64,000 bases of DNA from Pseudomonadota bacterium (GTDB lineage: Bacteria; Pseudomonadota; Alphaproteobacteria; Rhizobiales; Rhizobiaceae), in assembly GCA_023435335.1 (NCBI GenBank), contig JAEYRU010000285.1:14435-78434 (forward strand), given 5' to 3'. Of the stretch, positions 17,763 to 31,047 are shown piece by piece. Under the pieces are notes generated by a model. It saw only the letters and a program-made list of their open reading frames with translations, was not told where the DNA came from and did no database searches. Each line of letters starts with the position of its first letter. Position 1 is the first letter of the stretch. Made by a program: the position numbers and the translations under genes.

Positions 17763-19012
17763 GCGGGGAACAGGAATTGGCGAGGAGATCGGCCTCAGTA
17801 TTGTTGTTCGGCCTGCTCTGGCTCGCCGCGATCTCTGTGGTGGCGGTGCCGGTCCTGATGACGGCGACCGCCCCTGCCCTGGCACAGGAGCAGCAGCGCG
17901 CCCGACGCGGCGGTTTGCTGGACCTCTTCTTCGGTCGCCGCGACCGCGTCGAGCAGCCCGAAGCGGCGCCCCGAGCAACCAGGAGCCGGCCGCGCGCAGC
18001 CCGATCGACTGGTGGCGCGTCCTCTGCGCCCGCCGCCCCTGCCGAACCCCGCATCTCGGTGGCCGAGAAGCTGGAAAATGCCCGTACCGTCCTTGTGGTA
18101 GGCGACTTCATGGCCGGGGGGCTCGCGGAAGGGCTCGAAGAGGCGTTCGCGGAAGCGCCGGGCATCCGGATTGTCTCCCGGGCCAACGGATCGTCCGGCT
18201 TCGTGCGGGACGACTACTACAACTGGCCTGCCCAGATCGGCGGCATTCTCGAGGAGGAGAAGCCGGCGGCCGTGCTGGTCATGATTGGATCCAACGACCG
18301 CCAGCAACTGAACGTCGAAGGCAATCGCGAGCGCGTGCGCAGCGAGGCGTGGCTGAAGGAATACGAGGCGCGCGCAACAGCCTTGGCCCAGGCCGTCAAG
18401 CAAGGCGGCGTACCGCTACTTTGGGTCGGAATGCCGGCCTTCAAGGTTAGCTCGATGTCGGCCGACATGGTCGCGTTCAACGACATCTATCGCACAGTCG
18501 CGGAAGGTGTTGGGGGCGAGTTCGTCGACATATGGGACGGTTTCGTCGACGAGAACGGGGCTTTTGCCTCGATCGGGCCGGACATCAACGGCCAGCGCGT
18601 GCGCCTGCGCGGCTCCGACGGAATCAACCTCACAAAGGCGGGCAAGCGCAAGATCGCGTTCTATGCCGAACGTCCGCTGAACCGGCTTCTCGGCGCCGCC
18701 GCCGCACCGGGGGTGGCCACGGTCGGCTCTGGCGGCATGCCGTCTCCGCTCGGGCAGGAACCCGGGGAGATCGACCGCACGCCGGCGATCGCGCTCTCCG
18801 ATCCCGAGCTCGATGGCGCCTCGGAACTCCTCGGCGCCGAAACGATCGCGCACCGGCGCAAGCCCGGCATGCCGGTCGAGCTCCTGGTGCGCGACGGCCT
18901 TACACCGGAAGGTCGCCCGGGCCGGGCCGATGACTTCTCCTCGGCGCCCGCCATCGTCGCTCCAGCGGCAACGCCGACGTCCGTCGAAACGACAGCCACC
19001 ATCCCGGACTGA
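17759..19012 (+). CDS. DUF459 SGNH-fold protein with substituted catalytic residues
   Basis: 417 residues. An N-terminal transmembrane/signal segment (LLFGLLWLAAISVVAVPVLM) is followed by an Arg/Pro-rich region and an SGNH (GDSL-like) domain from about residue 105. The block-I site reads GDFM (residues 115-118), with Phe where the nucleophile Ser should be. The GxND block is present (MIGSNDRQ). The block-V DxxH reads DGIN (287-290), so the catalytic His is Asn. The C-terminal 80 residues are disordered-looking. It starts at GTG 17759 overlapping the transglycosylase stop, so the two are translationally coupled, suggesting a joint role in peptidoglycan. The substitutions argue for a binding or regulatory rather than hydrolytic function. 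Confidence 0.85.
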   Translation: MSGEQELARRSASVLLFGLLWLAAISVVAVPVLMTATAPALAQEQQRARRGGLLDLFFGRRDRVEQPEAAPRATRSRPRAARSTGGASSAPAAPAEPRISVAEKLENARTVLVVGDFMAGGLAEGLEEAFAEAPGIRIVSRANGSSGFVRDDYYNWPAQIGGILEEEKPAAVLVMIGSNDRQQLNVEGNRERVRSEAWLKEYEARATALAQAVKQGGVPLLWVGMPAFKVSSMSADMVAFNDIYRTVAEGVGGEFVDIWDGFVDENGAFASIGPDINGQRVRLRGSDGINLTKAGKRKIAFYAERPLNRLLGAAAAPGVATVGSGGMPSPLGQEPGEIDRTPAIALSDPELDGASELLGAETIAHRRKPGMPVELLVRDGLTPEGRPGRADDFSSAPAIVAPAATPTSVETTATIPD

Positions 19013-19034
19013 CGCGGTCGTTCGGACCGTGATG

Positions 19035-20489
19035 CTACCTCGGCAGCAGCGTGGTTCCCATCAACTGCTCGTCGATCGCCCGCGCCGCCTGGCGGCCTTC
19101 GCGGATCGCCCACACGACGAGCGATTGGCCGCGGCGCACATCACCGGCAGCGAAGAGCTTGTCGACATTCGTTCGGTAGTCGCGATCGTTGGCTGCCACA
19201 TTGGTCGACCGGCGGCCGTCCACCACCGTCTCCAGTCTGCCGCCCAGCTCCGCCAGGACGCCGGTTTCGGCCGGGCCGGAGAATCCGATGGCGATGAAGG
19301 CGAGGTCCGTGCGGATGACAAAATCCGTACCGGCGATCGGCTTGCGCTTCTCGTCGACCTCGCAGCATTTGACCCCGGTGAGCTGGCCGTCTTCGCCGAC
19401 GAACTCCAGCGTCGCGATCTGGAACTCACGCTGCGCGCCCTCGGCCTGGCTGGAGGAAACCCGCATCTTGGTGGCCCAGTAGGGCCAGGTCGCGAGCTTG
19501 TCCTCCTTCTCGGGCGGCTGGGGGCGGATGTCGAGTTGCGTCACGCGCACCGCGCCCTGGCGAAAGGCCGTGCCGATGCAATCCGACGCCGTGTCGCCGC
19601 CGCCAACCACGACCACGTGCTTGCCGGCCGCGCTCAGCGGCTCCGACGGCCAGGCGACCGGCTGGATGTTCTCGCCGCCATTGCGGCGGTTCTGCTGCAC
19701 CAGATAGGGCATGGCGTCGTGCACGCCTTCAAGCTCCGTTCCGGGAATACCGGCCGGGCGGGGCTTTTCCGATCCACCGCAGTAAAGCACCGCATCGTAC
19801 TCGGCGAGCAGCACGGCCACCGGCTTGTCGACGCCCACATTGACCCCGCAATAGAAGGTGACGCCCTCGCCGCGCATCTGCTCGACCCGCCGGTCGATAT
19901 GGTGCTTCTCGATCTTGAAGTCGGGAATACCGTAACGCATTAGTCCGCCGGGGCGGCTTTCGCGCTCGTAGACATGCACGTCGTGGCCCGCACGCCCGAG
20001 CTGCTGGGCCGCGGCCATCCCGGCCGGCCCCGAACCGATGATCGCCACCCGCTTTCCGGTCTTTTGCTCGGGCGGATAGGGCCGGATATGGCCGAGTTCA
20101 TAGGCCTTGTCTGCGATCGCCTGCTCGATCGTCTTGATCGCCACCGGGATATCCTCGAGGTTGAGCGTGCAGGCCTCCTCGCAGGGCGCCGGACAGATGC
20201 GTCCGGTCCATTCCGGGAAATTATTGGTCGAATGGAGGTTACGGATCGCGCCTTCCCAGTCGTCGCGATAGACCAGGTCGTTCCAGTCGGGGATCTGGTT
20301 GTGCACAGGACACCCGTTCGGCCCGTGGCAGAACGGTATCCCGCAATCCATGCAGCGGGCGGCCTGTTTCTCCACTTCCTTGTCCGACATCGGGAGCGTG
20401 AACTCCCGGTAATGGCGGATGCGATCGGAAGCCGGCTGGTACTTGTGCACCTGCCGGTCGATCTCGAGGAAGCCTGTTACCTTGCCCAT
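19035..20489 (-). CDS. gltD: Glutamate synthase (NADPH) small subunit
   Basis: 484 residues. FAD/NADPH-binding beta subunit of GOGAT, which feeds electrons to the large subunit for conversion of 2-oxoglutarate plus glutamine to two glutamates. The N-terminal Cys-rich segment ([19 protein letters not shown]) and a later CPAPCEEAC form the 4Fe-4S sites. [18 protein letters not shown] is the FAD dinucleotide fold and [13 protein letters not shown] the NADPH fold. The last residues ([18 protein letters not shown]) match the flavin C-terminal motif. It lies 190 bases downstream of gltB on the same strand. Confidence 0.96.
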   Translation of the reverse strand: MGKVTGFLEIDRQVHKYQPASDRIRHYREFTLPMSDKEVEKQAARCMDCGIPFCHGPNGCPVHNQIPDWNDLVYRDDWEGAIRNLHSTNNFPEWTGRICPAPCEEACTLNLEDIPVAIKTIEQAIADKAYELGHIRPYPPEQKTGKRVAIIGSGPAGMAAAQQLGRAGHDVHVYERESRPGGLMRYGIPDFKIEKHHIDRRVEQMRGEGVTFYCGVNVGVDKPVAVLLAEYDAVLYCGGSEKPRPAGIPGTELEGVHDAMPYLVQQNRRNGGENIQPVAWPSEPLSAAGKHVVVVGGGDTASDCIGTAFRQGAVRVTQLDIRPQPPEKEDKLATWPYWATKMRVSSSQAEGAQREFQIATLEFVGEDGQLTGVKCCEVDEKRKPIAGTDFVIRTDLAFIAIGFSGPAETGVLAELGGRLETVVDGRRSTNVAANDRDYRTNVDKLFAAGDVRRGQSLVVWAIREGRQAARAIDEQLMGTTLLPR

Positions 20490-20550
20490 GTTCTACTCCA
20501 AGCTGGCGGCTGCGTCCCGGCGGGCCGCCATCCGCCCGTAATCTGTCCGT

Positions 20551-20673
20551 TTAGCGTTTTGCGAGCGTTTTGGCGCTGCGGCGCAGGGCCTCGCCGATCG
20601 CGGCGCCGGCCGGCGCGACGCGGCCGGCTGGCACTTCGCCACGAATCCGCCGATGGGCGCGCGTCGCCAGCAT
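20551..20673 (-). CDS. Possible 40-residue basic protein between gltB and gltD
   Basis: A small ORF fills most of the 189-base gap between gltB and gltD. An ATG (20671-20673) lies only 5 bases past the gltB stop, has GGAGTAGGA just upstream, and ends at TAA. The product is very basic and Ala/Arg-rich (starts MLATRAHRRIRGE, ends SAKTLAKR). There is no signal or membrane helix. I do not recognise it. High GC makes short open frames common, so it may be spurious. The spacing and ribosome site are what make it worth listing. Confidence 0.35.
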   Translation of the reverse strand: MLATRAHRRIRGEVPAGRVAPAGAAIGEALRRSAKTLAKR

Positions 20674-20678
20674 GCGTC

Positions 20679-25400
<4,722 letters not shown>

Positions 25401-25785
25401 CGCTTTTCCTCCAGTCCCTGCCCTTGCGGGGCCATCCACTTGCGTCCGAAGCGTGCCCTCGAACTTCCACGGCTAATCTTTCGAAAGCCCGGGATGCAGC
25501 GCCGCGCGCGCAGCGGTTGCGTATCCAATAGCTCCAAATCGTGCCGTCGCTCAAGGCGAGCCCGGCACGTTTGGCACCGCTATGCAGCTGCCGCTATTAT
25601 ACGACAAACCGCACATCCGATGCCTTGTTAAATAAGACAGCACTACTGTCCTATCTGCCGTATGCCAGAAATATCCAGTCCACACAAGACGCTTTTGCAA
25701 AAAAACCGGACGGACTTTGAAGTATGATTGCGCCGTTACCGAGAATGGCGAAATAAAATTACGCCCTGCGATGGCGACGCTTCGA
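25401..25785 (-). promoter_or_regulatory. gltB upstream region with a TATAAT -10 candidate
   Basis: A 385-base region without a credible gene, clearly AT-richer than its surroundings between about 25600 and 25760. Read toward gltB it contains a perfect TATAAT (positions 25601 down to 25596), which would give a leader of about 190 bases; the matching -35 is weak. A short dyad GACAG-5-CTGTC lies at 25636-25650. I see no clear sigma-54 or riboswitch signature. A run of seven A (25698-25704 approximately) may mark the end of the upstream diguanylate cyclase transcript. Confidence 0.35.
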
Positions 25786-27006
25786 TCAGTTTGACGGGTC
25801 GCGGGCCTCCCGCTGACCATCCCGGCTGACCTGCCGGATTTCAGAATGCTCCCAGGCCCCACCTGATGACGCGTCGTCATCTGCGACGCTGCAGTTGCGG
25901 CCACGTCGTTTCGCCGCGTAGAGCAACTCGTCGGCACGCCGGACAGCGCCCCATGGGTCCTCTTGCGGGCGGATTTCCGTTACCCCCAGGCTGCAGGTGA
26001 GGGACAACTGCGGAACGATGCGCTGCCAATCCGTCGTCTCTACGGACATGCGGATTCGCTCCGCGAGGCCGACGCCCTCGCCCGGCTCCGCTTCGGCGGC
26101 CACGACGACGAACTCCTCGCCACCGAGACGCCCGACGAAATCGCCGGGAGATATGTTGTCGCGCAGGACATCCGCGAAGTGGCGCAGCACTCGATCGCCG
26201 GCCCCATGGCCGTGGCGGTCATTGACCTCCTTGAAGTGATCTATGTCGCACATGATGACGGTGATGGCGCGACGGGCTGTGCGCTCGACCATTTCGCGCA
26301 GCCTGGCATCGGTCCCGCGCCGGTTGTAAACCTCCGTGAGCGCGTCCGTATCCCGCTCCACCTTAAGCCGAGCGATCAGGTCGAGCGCTGCGCTGAACAT
26401 GACGCCGAGACCGAGCACGGTCGTGAACAGGGCGCCCGAGTAGAACGTCACGATCCAGAACGGGGAGCCGGCGGGACGGCTGGCATCCGCGTTGGTGATG
26501 GTACTGGCCGTCAGGAGTATCCGCGGAAAGAAGTGCAGTCCAACGATGAGCAGAACCCAGAACAGGAGACGGTCGGCCTCGGAACCGTGTGCCATACGTC
26601 GCAGCCGCCATGCCGGATACAGGAAGATGGCCGCCAGACCGAAGTTCACGACATACACCCGCATCAATATGTTGTCCTGGAGATAGCTGAAGATCGCCAC
26701 CCCGATGGGGATTGCCGCTCCGAATAGGACAAGCAGCGCCGGCGGCGACACAAAACCGGAGCGGAAGAGGATGCCGTACGAAACAAGCATCGCACCGGAC
26801 GCATAGAGGAATGCAGCGACCAACGGCGGCGTAGTCAGATACTGGGCGACTATTGCCACCCCGAATACGCCGTAGCCGAGCGCGAGCAGACCCAGATAGG
26901 ACAGGCTGTGGCCGAAGCCCGCGAGGGCCAAGGCCCATGCCCAGACCGAGGCCATGGCGACCGCGAATGCCAGAACGAGAACAAGAGGGATCAGCGTCAG
27001 GTCCAT
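25786..27006 (-). CDS. Membrane diguanylate cyclase (GGDEF)
   Basis: 406 residues. The N-terminal 215 or so form six to seven transmembrane helices with no recognisable sensor domain name. The GGDEF domain follows: TDALTEVYNRRG, MCDIDHFKEVNDRHGH, and the active-site loop RLGGEEF. It makes cyclic di-GMP from two GTP. The position of the inhibitory RxxD site, just before the active loop, reads SPGD, so product inhibition at the I-site is not expected. The last 35 residues after the domain are low-complexity. It is transcribed alone toward gltB and divergent from threonine aldolase. Confidence 0.92.
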   Translation of the reverse strand: MDLTLIPLVLVLAFAVAMASVWAWALALAGFGHSLSYLGLLALGYGVFGVAIVAQYLTTPPLVAAFLYASGAMLVSYGILFRSGFVSPPALLVLFGAAIPIGVAIFSYLQDNILMRVYVVNFGLAAIFLYPAWRLRRMAHGSEADRLLFWVLLIVGLHFFPRILLTASTITNADASRPAGSPFWIVTFYSGALFTTVLGLGVMFSAALDLIARLKVERDTDALTEVYNRRGTDARLREMVERTARRAITVIMCDIDHFKEVNDRHGHGAGDRVLRHFADVLRDNISPGDFVGRLGGEEFVVVAAEAEPGEGVGLAERIRMSVETTDWQRIVPQLSLTCSLGVTEIRPQEDPWGAVRRADELLYAAKRRGRNCSVADDDASSGGAWEHSEIRQVSRDGQREARDPSN

Positions 27007-27206
27007 GGGCGACCTCGGTTACGGTGCTCCCCTTTGGCGCACGAACTGCGCCGAGGTCGTGAACGCATCATGTCCCGAACACACAGGCTGGCATCGTCCA
27101 ATGCGCGCGCGTTCGTCGCGGGACAGGCGAGCGGGTGACATCTTGCCAGCATCAGGGAAATCCTGAACATGCGCAATACAGTCTAGCATCGCCGATCGGA
27201 ACCCAT

Positions 27207-28253
27207 ATGCACTTCGCCTCCGACAACTGGGCAGGCGCCCACCCCGCGATTGCGGCCGCACTTACCGAGCATGCAACCGGATTTGCAGCCGCCTACGGGA
27301 CGAGCGAGTTGGATCGCAGGGTGGAGCAGCGCTTCAGCGAGATTTTCGAGCGCGACGTCGCCGTATACTTCGTGTCCACCGGCACGGCAGCCAACGCGCT
27401 CTCGATGTCAGCCGTGGCGCGCCCCGGTGGCGTCGCCTTCGCCCACCGCGGGGCGCACATGCTGGAAGACGAGGGCGGGGCACCGGAATTTCTGACCGGG
27501 GGAGCGCGACTTTGCCCGGTGGATGGCCACCTTGGCCGCATGGACCCGGTCGCGCTCGACCATGCCATTCGCCGCTACCCGCCGGAATTCGTCCATGCCG
27601 GCCAGCCCATGGCGGCATCAATCACCCAGACCACCGAGGTCGGCACCGTCTATCGGCGCGACGATATCGCCGCCATCGCCGCCGTATGTAGCTCGCACGG
27701 CATCCCGCTGCACATGGATGGCGCGCGCTTTGCCAATGCGATGGTCTCTCTCGACTGCACGCCGGCCGAAATGACCTGGAAAAGCGGCGTCGACATCCTT
27801 TCCTTCGGCGGAACCAAGAACGGCTGCTGGTGCGCCGAGGCGCTGGTGGTGCTCAACCCGGACATCGGCAGGGAACTTCCCTTCCTTCGCAAGCGCGCCG
27901 CCCAGCTCTTTTCCAAGACACGTTTCGTATCGGCGCAGTTCGAGGCCTATTTCGCCGGGGATCTGTGGCTAGACTCGGCCCGCCATGCGAATGCCATGGC
28001 GCTGCGGCTTGCCGAACTCATGCAGGCGTCAGCCAAGCTGCGGCTGGCGTGGCAGCCCGAGGCCAACGAGGTGTTCGCCATCCTGGCCGCGGATCTCCGT
28101 AGGAGCCTCGCCGACGCGGGTGCGGTGTTCCACGAATGGAACACGCCCCACGGTTTCCAGGGAGTCGGGGAAGGCGAGGTACTGTGCCGTTTCGTCACGA
28201 GCTTTGCCACGACCGACGACGATATCGACCGCTTCTCTGCGCTGACCTCCTGA
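27207..28253 (+). CDS. ltaE: Low-specificity L-threonine aldolase
   Basis: 348-residue fold-type I PLP enzyme that splits L-threonine/allo-threonine to glycine and acetaldehyde. The N-terminal FASDNWAGAHP block and the phosphate-binding STGTAANALS are present. The His stacking on PLP is in AHRGAHMLEDE, the Asp in HMDGARF, and the PLP lysine is K204 in FGGTKNG. The ATG at 27207 begins exactly at the family N-terminus; an upstream in-frame start at 27135 adds unrelated residues. Single gene, separated by 162 bases from the bufferin operon on the same strand. Confidence 0.94.
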   Translation: MHFASDNWAGAHPAIAAALTEHATGFAAAYGTSELDRRVEQRFSEIFERDVAVYFVSTGTAANALSMSAVARPGGVAFAHRGAHMLEDEGGAPEFLTGGARLCPVDGHLGRMDPVALDHAIRRYPPEFVHAGQPMAASITQTTEVGTVYRRDDIAAIAAVCSSHGIPLHMDGARFANAMVSLDCTPAEMTWKSGVDILSFGGTKNGCWCAEALVVLNPDIGRELPFLRKRAAQLFSKTRFVSAQFEAYFAGDLWLDSARHANAMALRLAELMQASAKLRLAWQPEANEVFAILAADLRRSLADAGAVFHEWNTPHGFQGVGEGEVLCRFVTSFATTDDDIDRFSALTS

Positions 28254-28415
28254 CGCCTCTCACGCAGGCGCGACTGCCCCTCGCGGCCGCGTCACGTGGC
28301 TGTGCAACGCCGTTGAACATCGGTCGCGGCGCATTGATTTCCCAGTGACTGCACCCTTTGGGAGAAACAGACGCCGGCGCTGGCCGGCCTGCACAGAACC
28401 CCAGAGGAGAGAGAC

Positions 28416-28739
28416 ATGTCCACCAATACGACGATCAGCGCTGCCTGGCTGGCGAGCGCCGTTACGGCCGCACTGATCTCGGGAGCGTCCGCCGCTCCCC
28501 TCAGCGAAACCGTGGTCAAAGCCGCCATGGATGCCGGCATGGAGAAATGCTACGGCGTCGCGCTCGCCGGTCAGAACGATTGCGCTGCCGGCCCCGGTAC
28601 GACCTGCCAGGGCACATCGACTGTCGACTATCAGGGCAACGCCTGGAAATTCGTGGCCGGCGGCACCTGCACGACGATGGAACTCCCTGGCGATCGCATG
28701 GGTGCGCCCGAGCCGCTTACCCGCGACATCCCGTCCTGA
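28416..28739 (+). CDS. bufA: Bufferin-type RiPP precursor (DUF2282)
   Basis: 107-residue exported precursor. The signal peptide ends around ASA-A (residues 24-27). The core carries the DUF2282 pattern with four Cys at residues 45, 56, 64 and 85: [20 protein letters not shown], then the YQGNAWKFV block and GGTC. In characterised bufferins the DUF692 oxidase converts core Cys to thiooxazoles that bind copper, and the product acts in the periplasm to blunt copper stress. The ATG follows GAGGAGAGAGAC. First gene of a four-gene operon. Which Cys are modified here is inferred from family knowledge, not seen. No other copper gene is in the window. Confidence 0.88.
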   Translation: MSTNTTISAAWLASAVTAALISGASAAPLSETVVKAAMDAGMEKCYGVALAGQNDCAAGPGTTCQGTSTVDYQGNAWKFVAGGTCTTMELPGDRMGAPEPLTRDIPS

Positions 28740-28771
28740 CCCAGGCGGAACGCCGGAAACCGGAGGCCTCG

Positions 28772-29683
28772 ATGATCGTCACGCCCACCCTGACCTCGGA
28801 TGAGACCCGCCGTTTTCCGGCGTTCCCCCTCGACGGACGCGCCGGAGCCAGCCTCAAGCCCGAGCATCTGCGCGAAATCCATGCCGACGCCGCGCCCGTC
28901 GGCTTCTTCGAAGTGCATGCGGAGAATTATATGGGCGCCGGCGGCCCGCCGCACGCCGCACTCTCTGCCGTCCGCGAGAGATGGCCGGTTTCCCTGCACG
29001 GTGTCTGCATGTCGCTTGGCGGCGCCGGGCCGCTCGACAGGGAACACCTGCAACGCTTCAAGGCACTGGTGGAGCGCTACCAGCCCGCACTCGTCTCGGA
29101 GCACCTCGCTTGGTCCACTCACGACACGACCTATTACAACGACCTGCTGCCGCTTCCCTACACCACCGCGGCGCTTGAGCACGTAGCCGCGCACATCGAC
29201 GAGATGCAGGAAGCGATCGGTCGACCGATCCTGCTCGAGAACCCCTCCACCTATCTCTTGTTCAAGGACTCGACGCTGTCGGAAACGGACTTCTTGAGAG
29301 AACTCACACGGCGCACCGGCTGCGGCCTGCTCCTCGACGTCAACAATGTCTTTGTCTCGGCAACCAACCACGGCTATTCGGCAATCGAGTATCTCGGCGA
29401 TTTTCCGCTGGAACTCGTGGAGGAGATCCATCTCGCAGGCCACGCCGAGCAGCAGGATGACGACGGTGCGCTGCTGCTGATCGACAGCCATGACGGCCCG
29501 GTGGCGGACGCGGTCTGGAAACTCTACGAGATCGTCATCAGCCAGTGCGGCCCGATCCCGACCCTTGTCGAGTGGGACAGCGATATTCCGGAATGGCCGG
29601 TTCTGAAGGCCGAGGCGATCGCGGCGCAGTCCATACTCGACCGCCACGCCACCCGTTACATGCTCGGCCGGGCTCACGGGTGA
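28772..29683 (+). CDS. bufB: DUF692 multinuclear non-heme iron oxidase (bufferin maturase)
   Basis: 303-residue TIM-barrel enzyme of the MNIO (DUF692) family, which oxidatively modifies Cys in RiPP precursors. Metal-ligand-bearing segments lie in the expected order: [58 protein letters not shown] and TLVEWDSD. The start ATG 28772 has CGGAGG 6 bases upstream, 32 bases after the precursor stop. A short CCGG-aaa-CCGG stem partly overlaps that ribosome site. The reading frame is open upstream into bufA but only as a shadow. Confidence 0.93.
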   Translation: MIVTPTLTSDETRRFPAFPLDGRAGASLKPEHLREIHADAAPVGFFEVHAENYMGAGGPPHAALSAVRERWPVSLHGVCMSLGGAGPLDREHLQRFKALVERYQPALVSEHLAWSTHDTTYYNDLLPLPYTTAALEHVAAHIDEMQEAIGRPILLENPSTYLLFKDSTLSETDFLRELTRRTGCGLLLDVNNVFVSATNHGYSAIEYLGDFPLELVEEIHLAGHAEQQDDDGALLLIDSHDGPVADAVWKLYEIVISQCGPIPTLVEWDSDIPEWPVLKAEAIAAQSILDRHATRYMLGRAHG

Positions 29684-29780
29684 GGCAGCGCAGGGAAAGC
29701 CGCAAGGGAACGATCGGTACAGCTATGCGGCGCAATTCGCCCCTGCGCTGCTGGCGCCTGACCTGGAAGCGCCTGCGGTT

Positions 29781-30479
29781 GTGGCAGGCCCGCGCGGGAA
29801 AACGGTGGCGAGACGCTACAACGTCTACCGCAACAACGTGACGGTGAGCCTGATCGACGCGCTCGCTGCCACTTTTCCTGCAGTCCAGCGCATCGTCGGT
29901 CAGGACTTCTTCCGTGCGATGGCCCGCATCCATGTGCGCGAGAACCCGCCAACCTCGCCGCTGCTCTTCGAATACGGGCGTGGATTCGCCGATTTCGTCG
30001 AGCGCTTCGAACACGCGCGCGCCCTTCCCTATCTGGCCGACGTTGCGCGCATCGAGCGCGCCTGGCTCGACGCCTATCACGCCGCCGACGCGCGGCCGCT
30101 AGCCGCTGAGACGCTGGCAGCCGTTCCGCCGGACAGGTTGGGCAATACGGTCTTTGCGCTGCATCCCGCCACGCGCATCCTGCGCTCGAGCTTCCCGGCG
30201 GTGACCATCTTCGCGATGAACCGCGGCAACCAATCGGTTGTCCGTCTGCAGACGGCAGAGCCGGAAGACGCTCTGGTGGTCCGCCCGCGCCTGCACGTGA
30301 TCGTGCGCCGTCTGCCGCCCGGCGGCGCTGCCTTTCTATCCAACCTGGTGGCGGGTGAAACACTGGCTACGGCGGCAACGGCAGCCCTGCAGGAGGTACC
30401 CCAATTCGACCTCGCTGCGAATATCAGGGGAATGGTCGAGGCGGGAGCATTCCAGGGAATAGGGAGGGCACCAGCATGA
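29781..30479 (+). CDS. bufC: DUF2063 protein, bufferin maturase partner; true start upstream and non-standard
   Basis: DUF2063 partner that in related systems helps the DUF692 enzyme recognise the precursor. The DNA-binding-like N-domain block YNVYRNNVTVSLIDALAATFP and the downstream ERAWLDAYHAADA block are typical. From GTG 29781 the product is 232 residues, but the family's first segment is missing. The frame is open back to 29607, and codons 29718-29780 still encode a family-like YSYAAQFAPALLAPDLEAPA stretch, with no ATG, GTG or TTG. An ACG at 29676, overlapping the bufB end, is the best-placed candidate start (267 residues). It may be translated weakly by coupling, or be damaged. Its stop overlaps bufD in ATGA. 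Confidence 0.8.
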   Translation: MAGPRGKTVARRYNVYRNNVTVSLIDALAATFPAVQRIVGQDFFRAMARIHVRENPPTSPLLFEYGRGFADFVERFEHARALPYLADVARIERAWLDAYHAADARPLAAETLAAVPPDRLGNTVFALHPATRILRSSFPAVTIFAMNRGNQSVVRLQTAEPEDALVVRPRLHVIVRRLPPGGAAFLSNLVAGETLATAATAALQEVPQFDLAANIRGMVEAGAFQGIGRAPA

Positions 30480-30982
30480 CGACGGACACCGGGGACTTGA
30501 GGCGGCCGCATGCGGCATACGGACCGGCCAGATTGGTCGGCCGCGCCCAGGCGCTGATCGAATGGATCGCCGCGCCGTCGCTGACGCAGTTAGTTCTGCG
30601 GCTGGCGCTCGCCGTTCCGTTCTGGCGTTCCGGCGTCAACAAATGGGACGGATTCCTGCAACTCAACGATGTTGCGGTGCTGCTCTTCACGGCCGAGTTC
30701 AAGCTGCATATTCCCGGCGGGCCGTATCCGTTTCCGGCGCCTGCAGTTATGGCCTTTCTCGCCGGCTCGGCCGAGATCGTGCTGCCCGTGCTGCTCGTGC
30801 TTGGCCTCGCGACGCGCTTTGCCGCGTTTGGGCTGCTTCTGATGACGCTGGTGGTGCAGTTGACCGTGCCGGCTGGCTGGCCGCTGCACCTCACCTGGGC
30901 GGCGATGGCACTGGCGCTGATAGCGTGGGGCCCTGGTCGCCTTTCCGCCGATTACATGGTGGCGCGGCGCCTAGCGGGATAG
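30476..30982 (+). CDS. bufD: DoxX-family membrane protein of the bufferin operon
   Basis: 168-residue inner-membrane protein with about four transmembrane helices and the DoxX pattern: LRLALAVPFWRSGVNKW, then PAPAVMAFLAGSAEIVLPVLLVLGLATRFAAFGLLLM. DoxX proteins commonly close bufferin-type operons, where they are suspected to handle electrons or redox partners; the exact role is unknown. ATG 30476 overlaps the bufC stop (ATGA), so translation is coupled. A hairpin shared with the convergent hsp20 follows 12 bases after the stop. Confidence 0.88.
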   Translation: MTTDTGDLRRPHAAYGPARLVGRAQALIEWIAAPSLTQLVLRLALAVPFWRSGVNKWDGFLQLNDVAVLLFTAEFKLHIPGGPYPFPAPAVMAFLAGSAEIVLPVLLVLGLATRFAAFGLLLMTLVVQLTVPAGWPLHLTWAAMALALIAWGPGRLSADYMVARRLAG

Positions 30983-30994
30983 GTGGGCCGCCCG

Positions 30995-31030
30995 AAACGA
31001 AAAGCGGCGCTCAAGGCGCCGCTCTCGTTT
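30995..31030. terminator. Bidirectional terminator between bufD and hsp20
   Basis: A GCGGCGC / GCGCCGC stem (31004-31010 with 31016-31022, 5-base loop) is extended by AAACGA / TCGTTT arms (30995-31000, 31025-31030). It gives T-rich tails on both strands and sits between convergent genes. Confidence 0.8.
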
Positions 31031-31047
31031 GTTGCTTTGAAGCCTGC

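Noticed and set aside
25695..25710. Run of seven A near 25700 as a rho-independent terminator of the diguanylate cyclase gene
   Set aside because: No stable stem precedes the T-run on the minus strand; only a short self-complementary CCGTCCGG patch is present.
28301..28330. Possible ECF-type promoter before bufA (TGCAAC and CGGTC)
   Set aside because: The spacing is 12 bases, too short for known ECF promoters, and no ECF sigma gene is nearby.
28358..28771. Extension of the DUF692 frame upstream over bufA
   Set aside because: Overlaps the precursor gene in another frame and lacks family-like residues; the ATG at 28772 has an excellent ribosome site.
29680..29841. GTG at 29680 overlapping the bufB stop (GTGA) as the bufC start
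   Set aside because: It is in a different frame and leads to a stop near 29841 without DUF2063 residues. It would need a frameshift to work.
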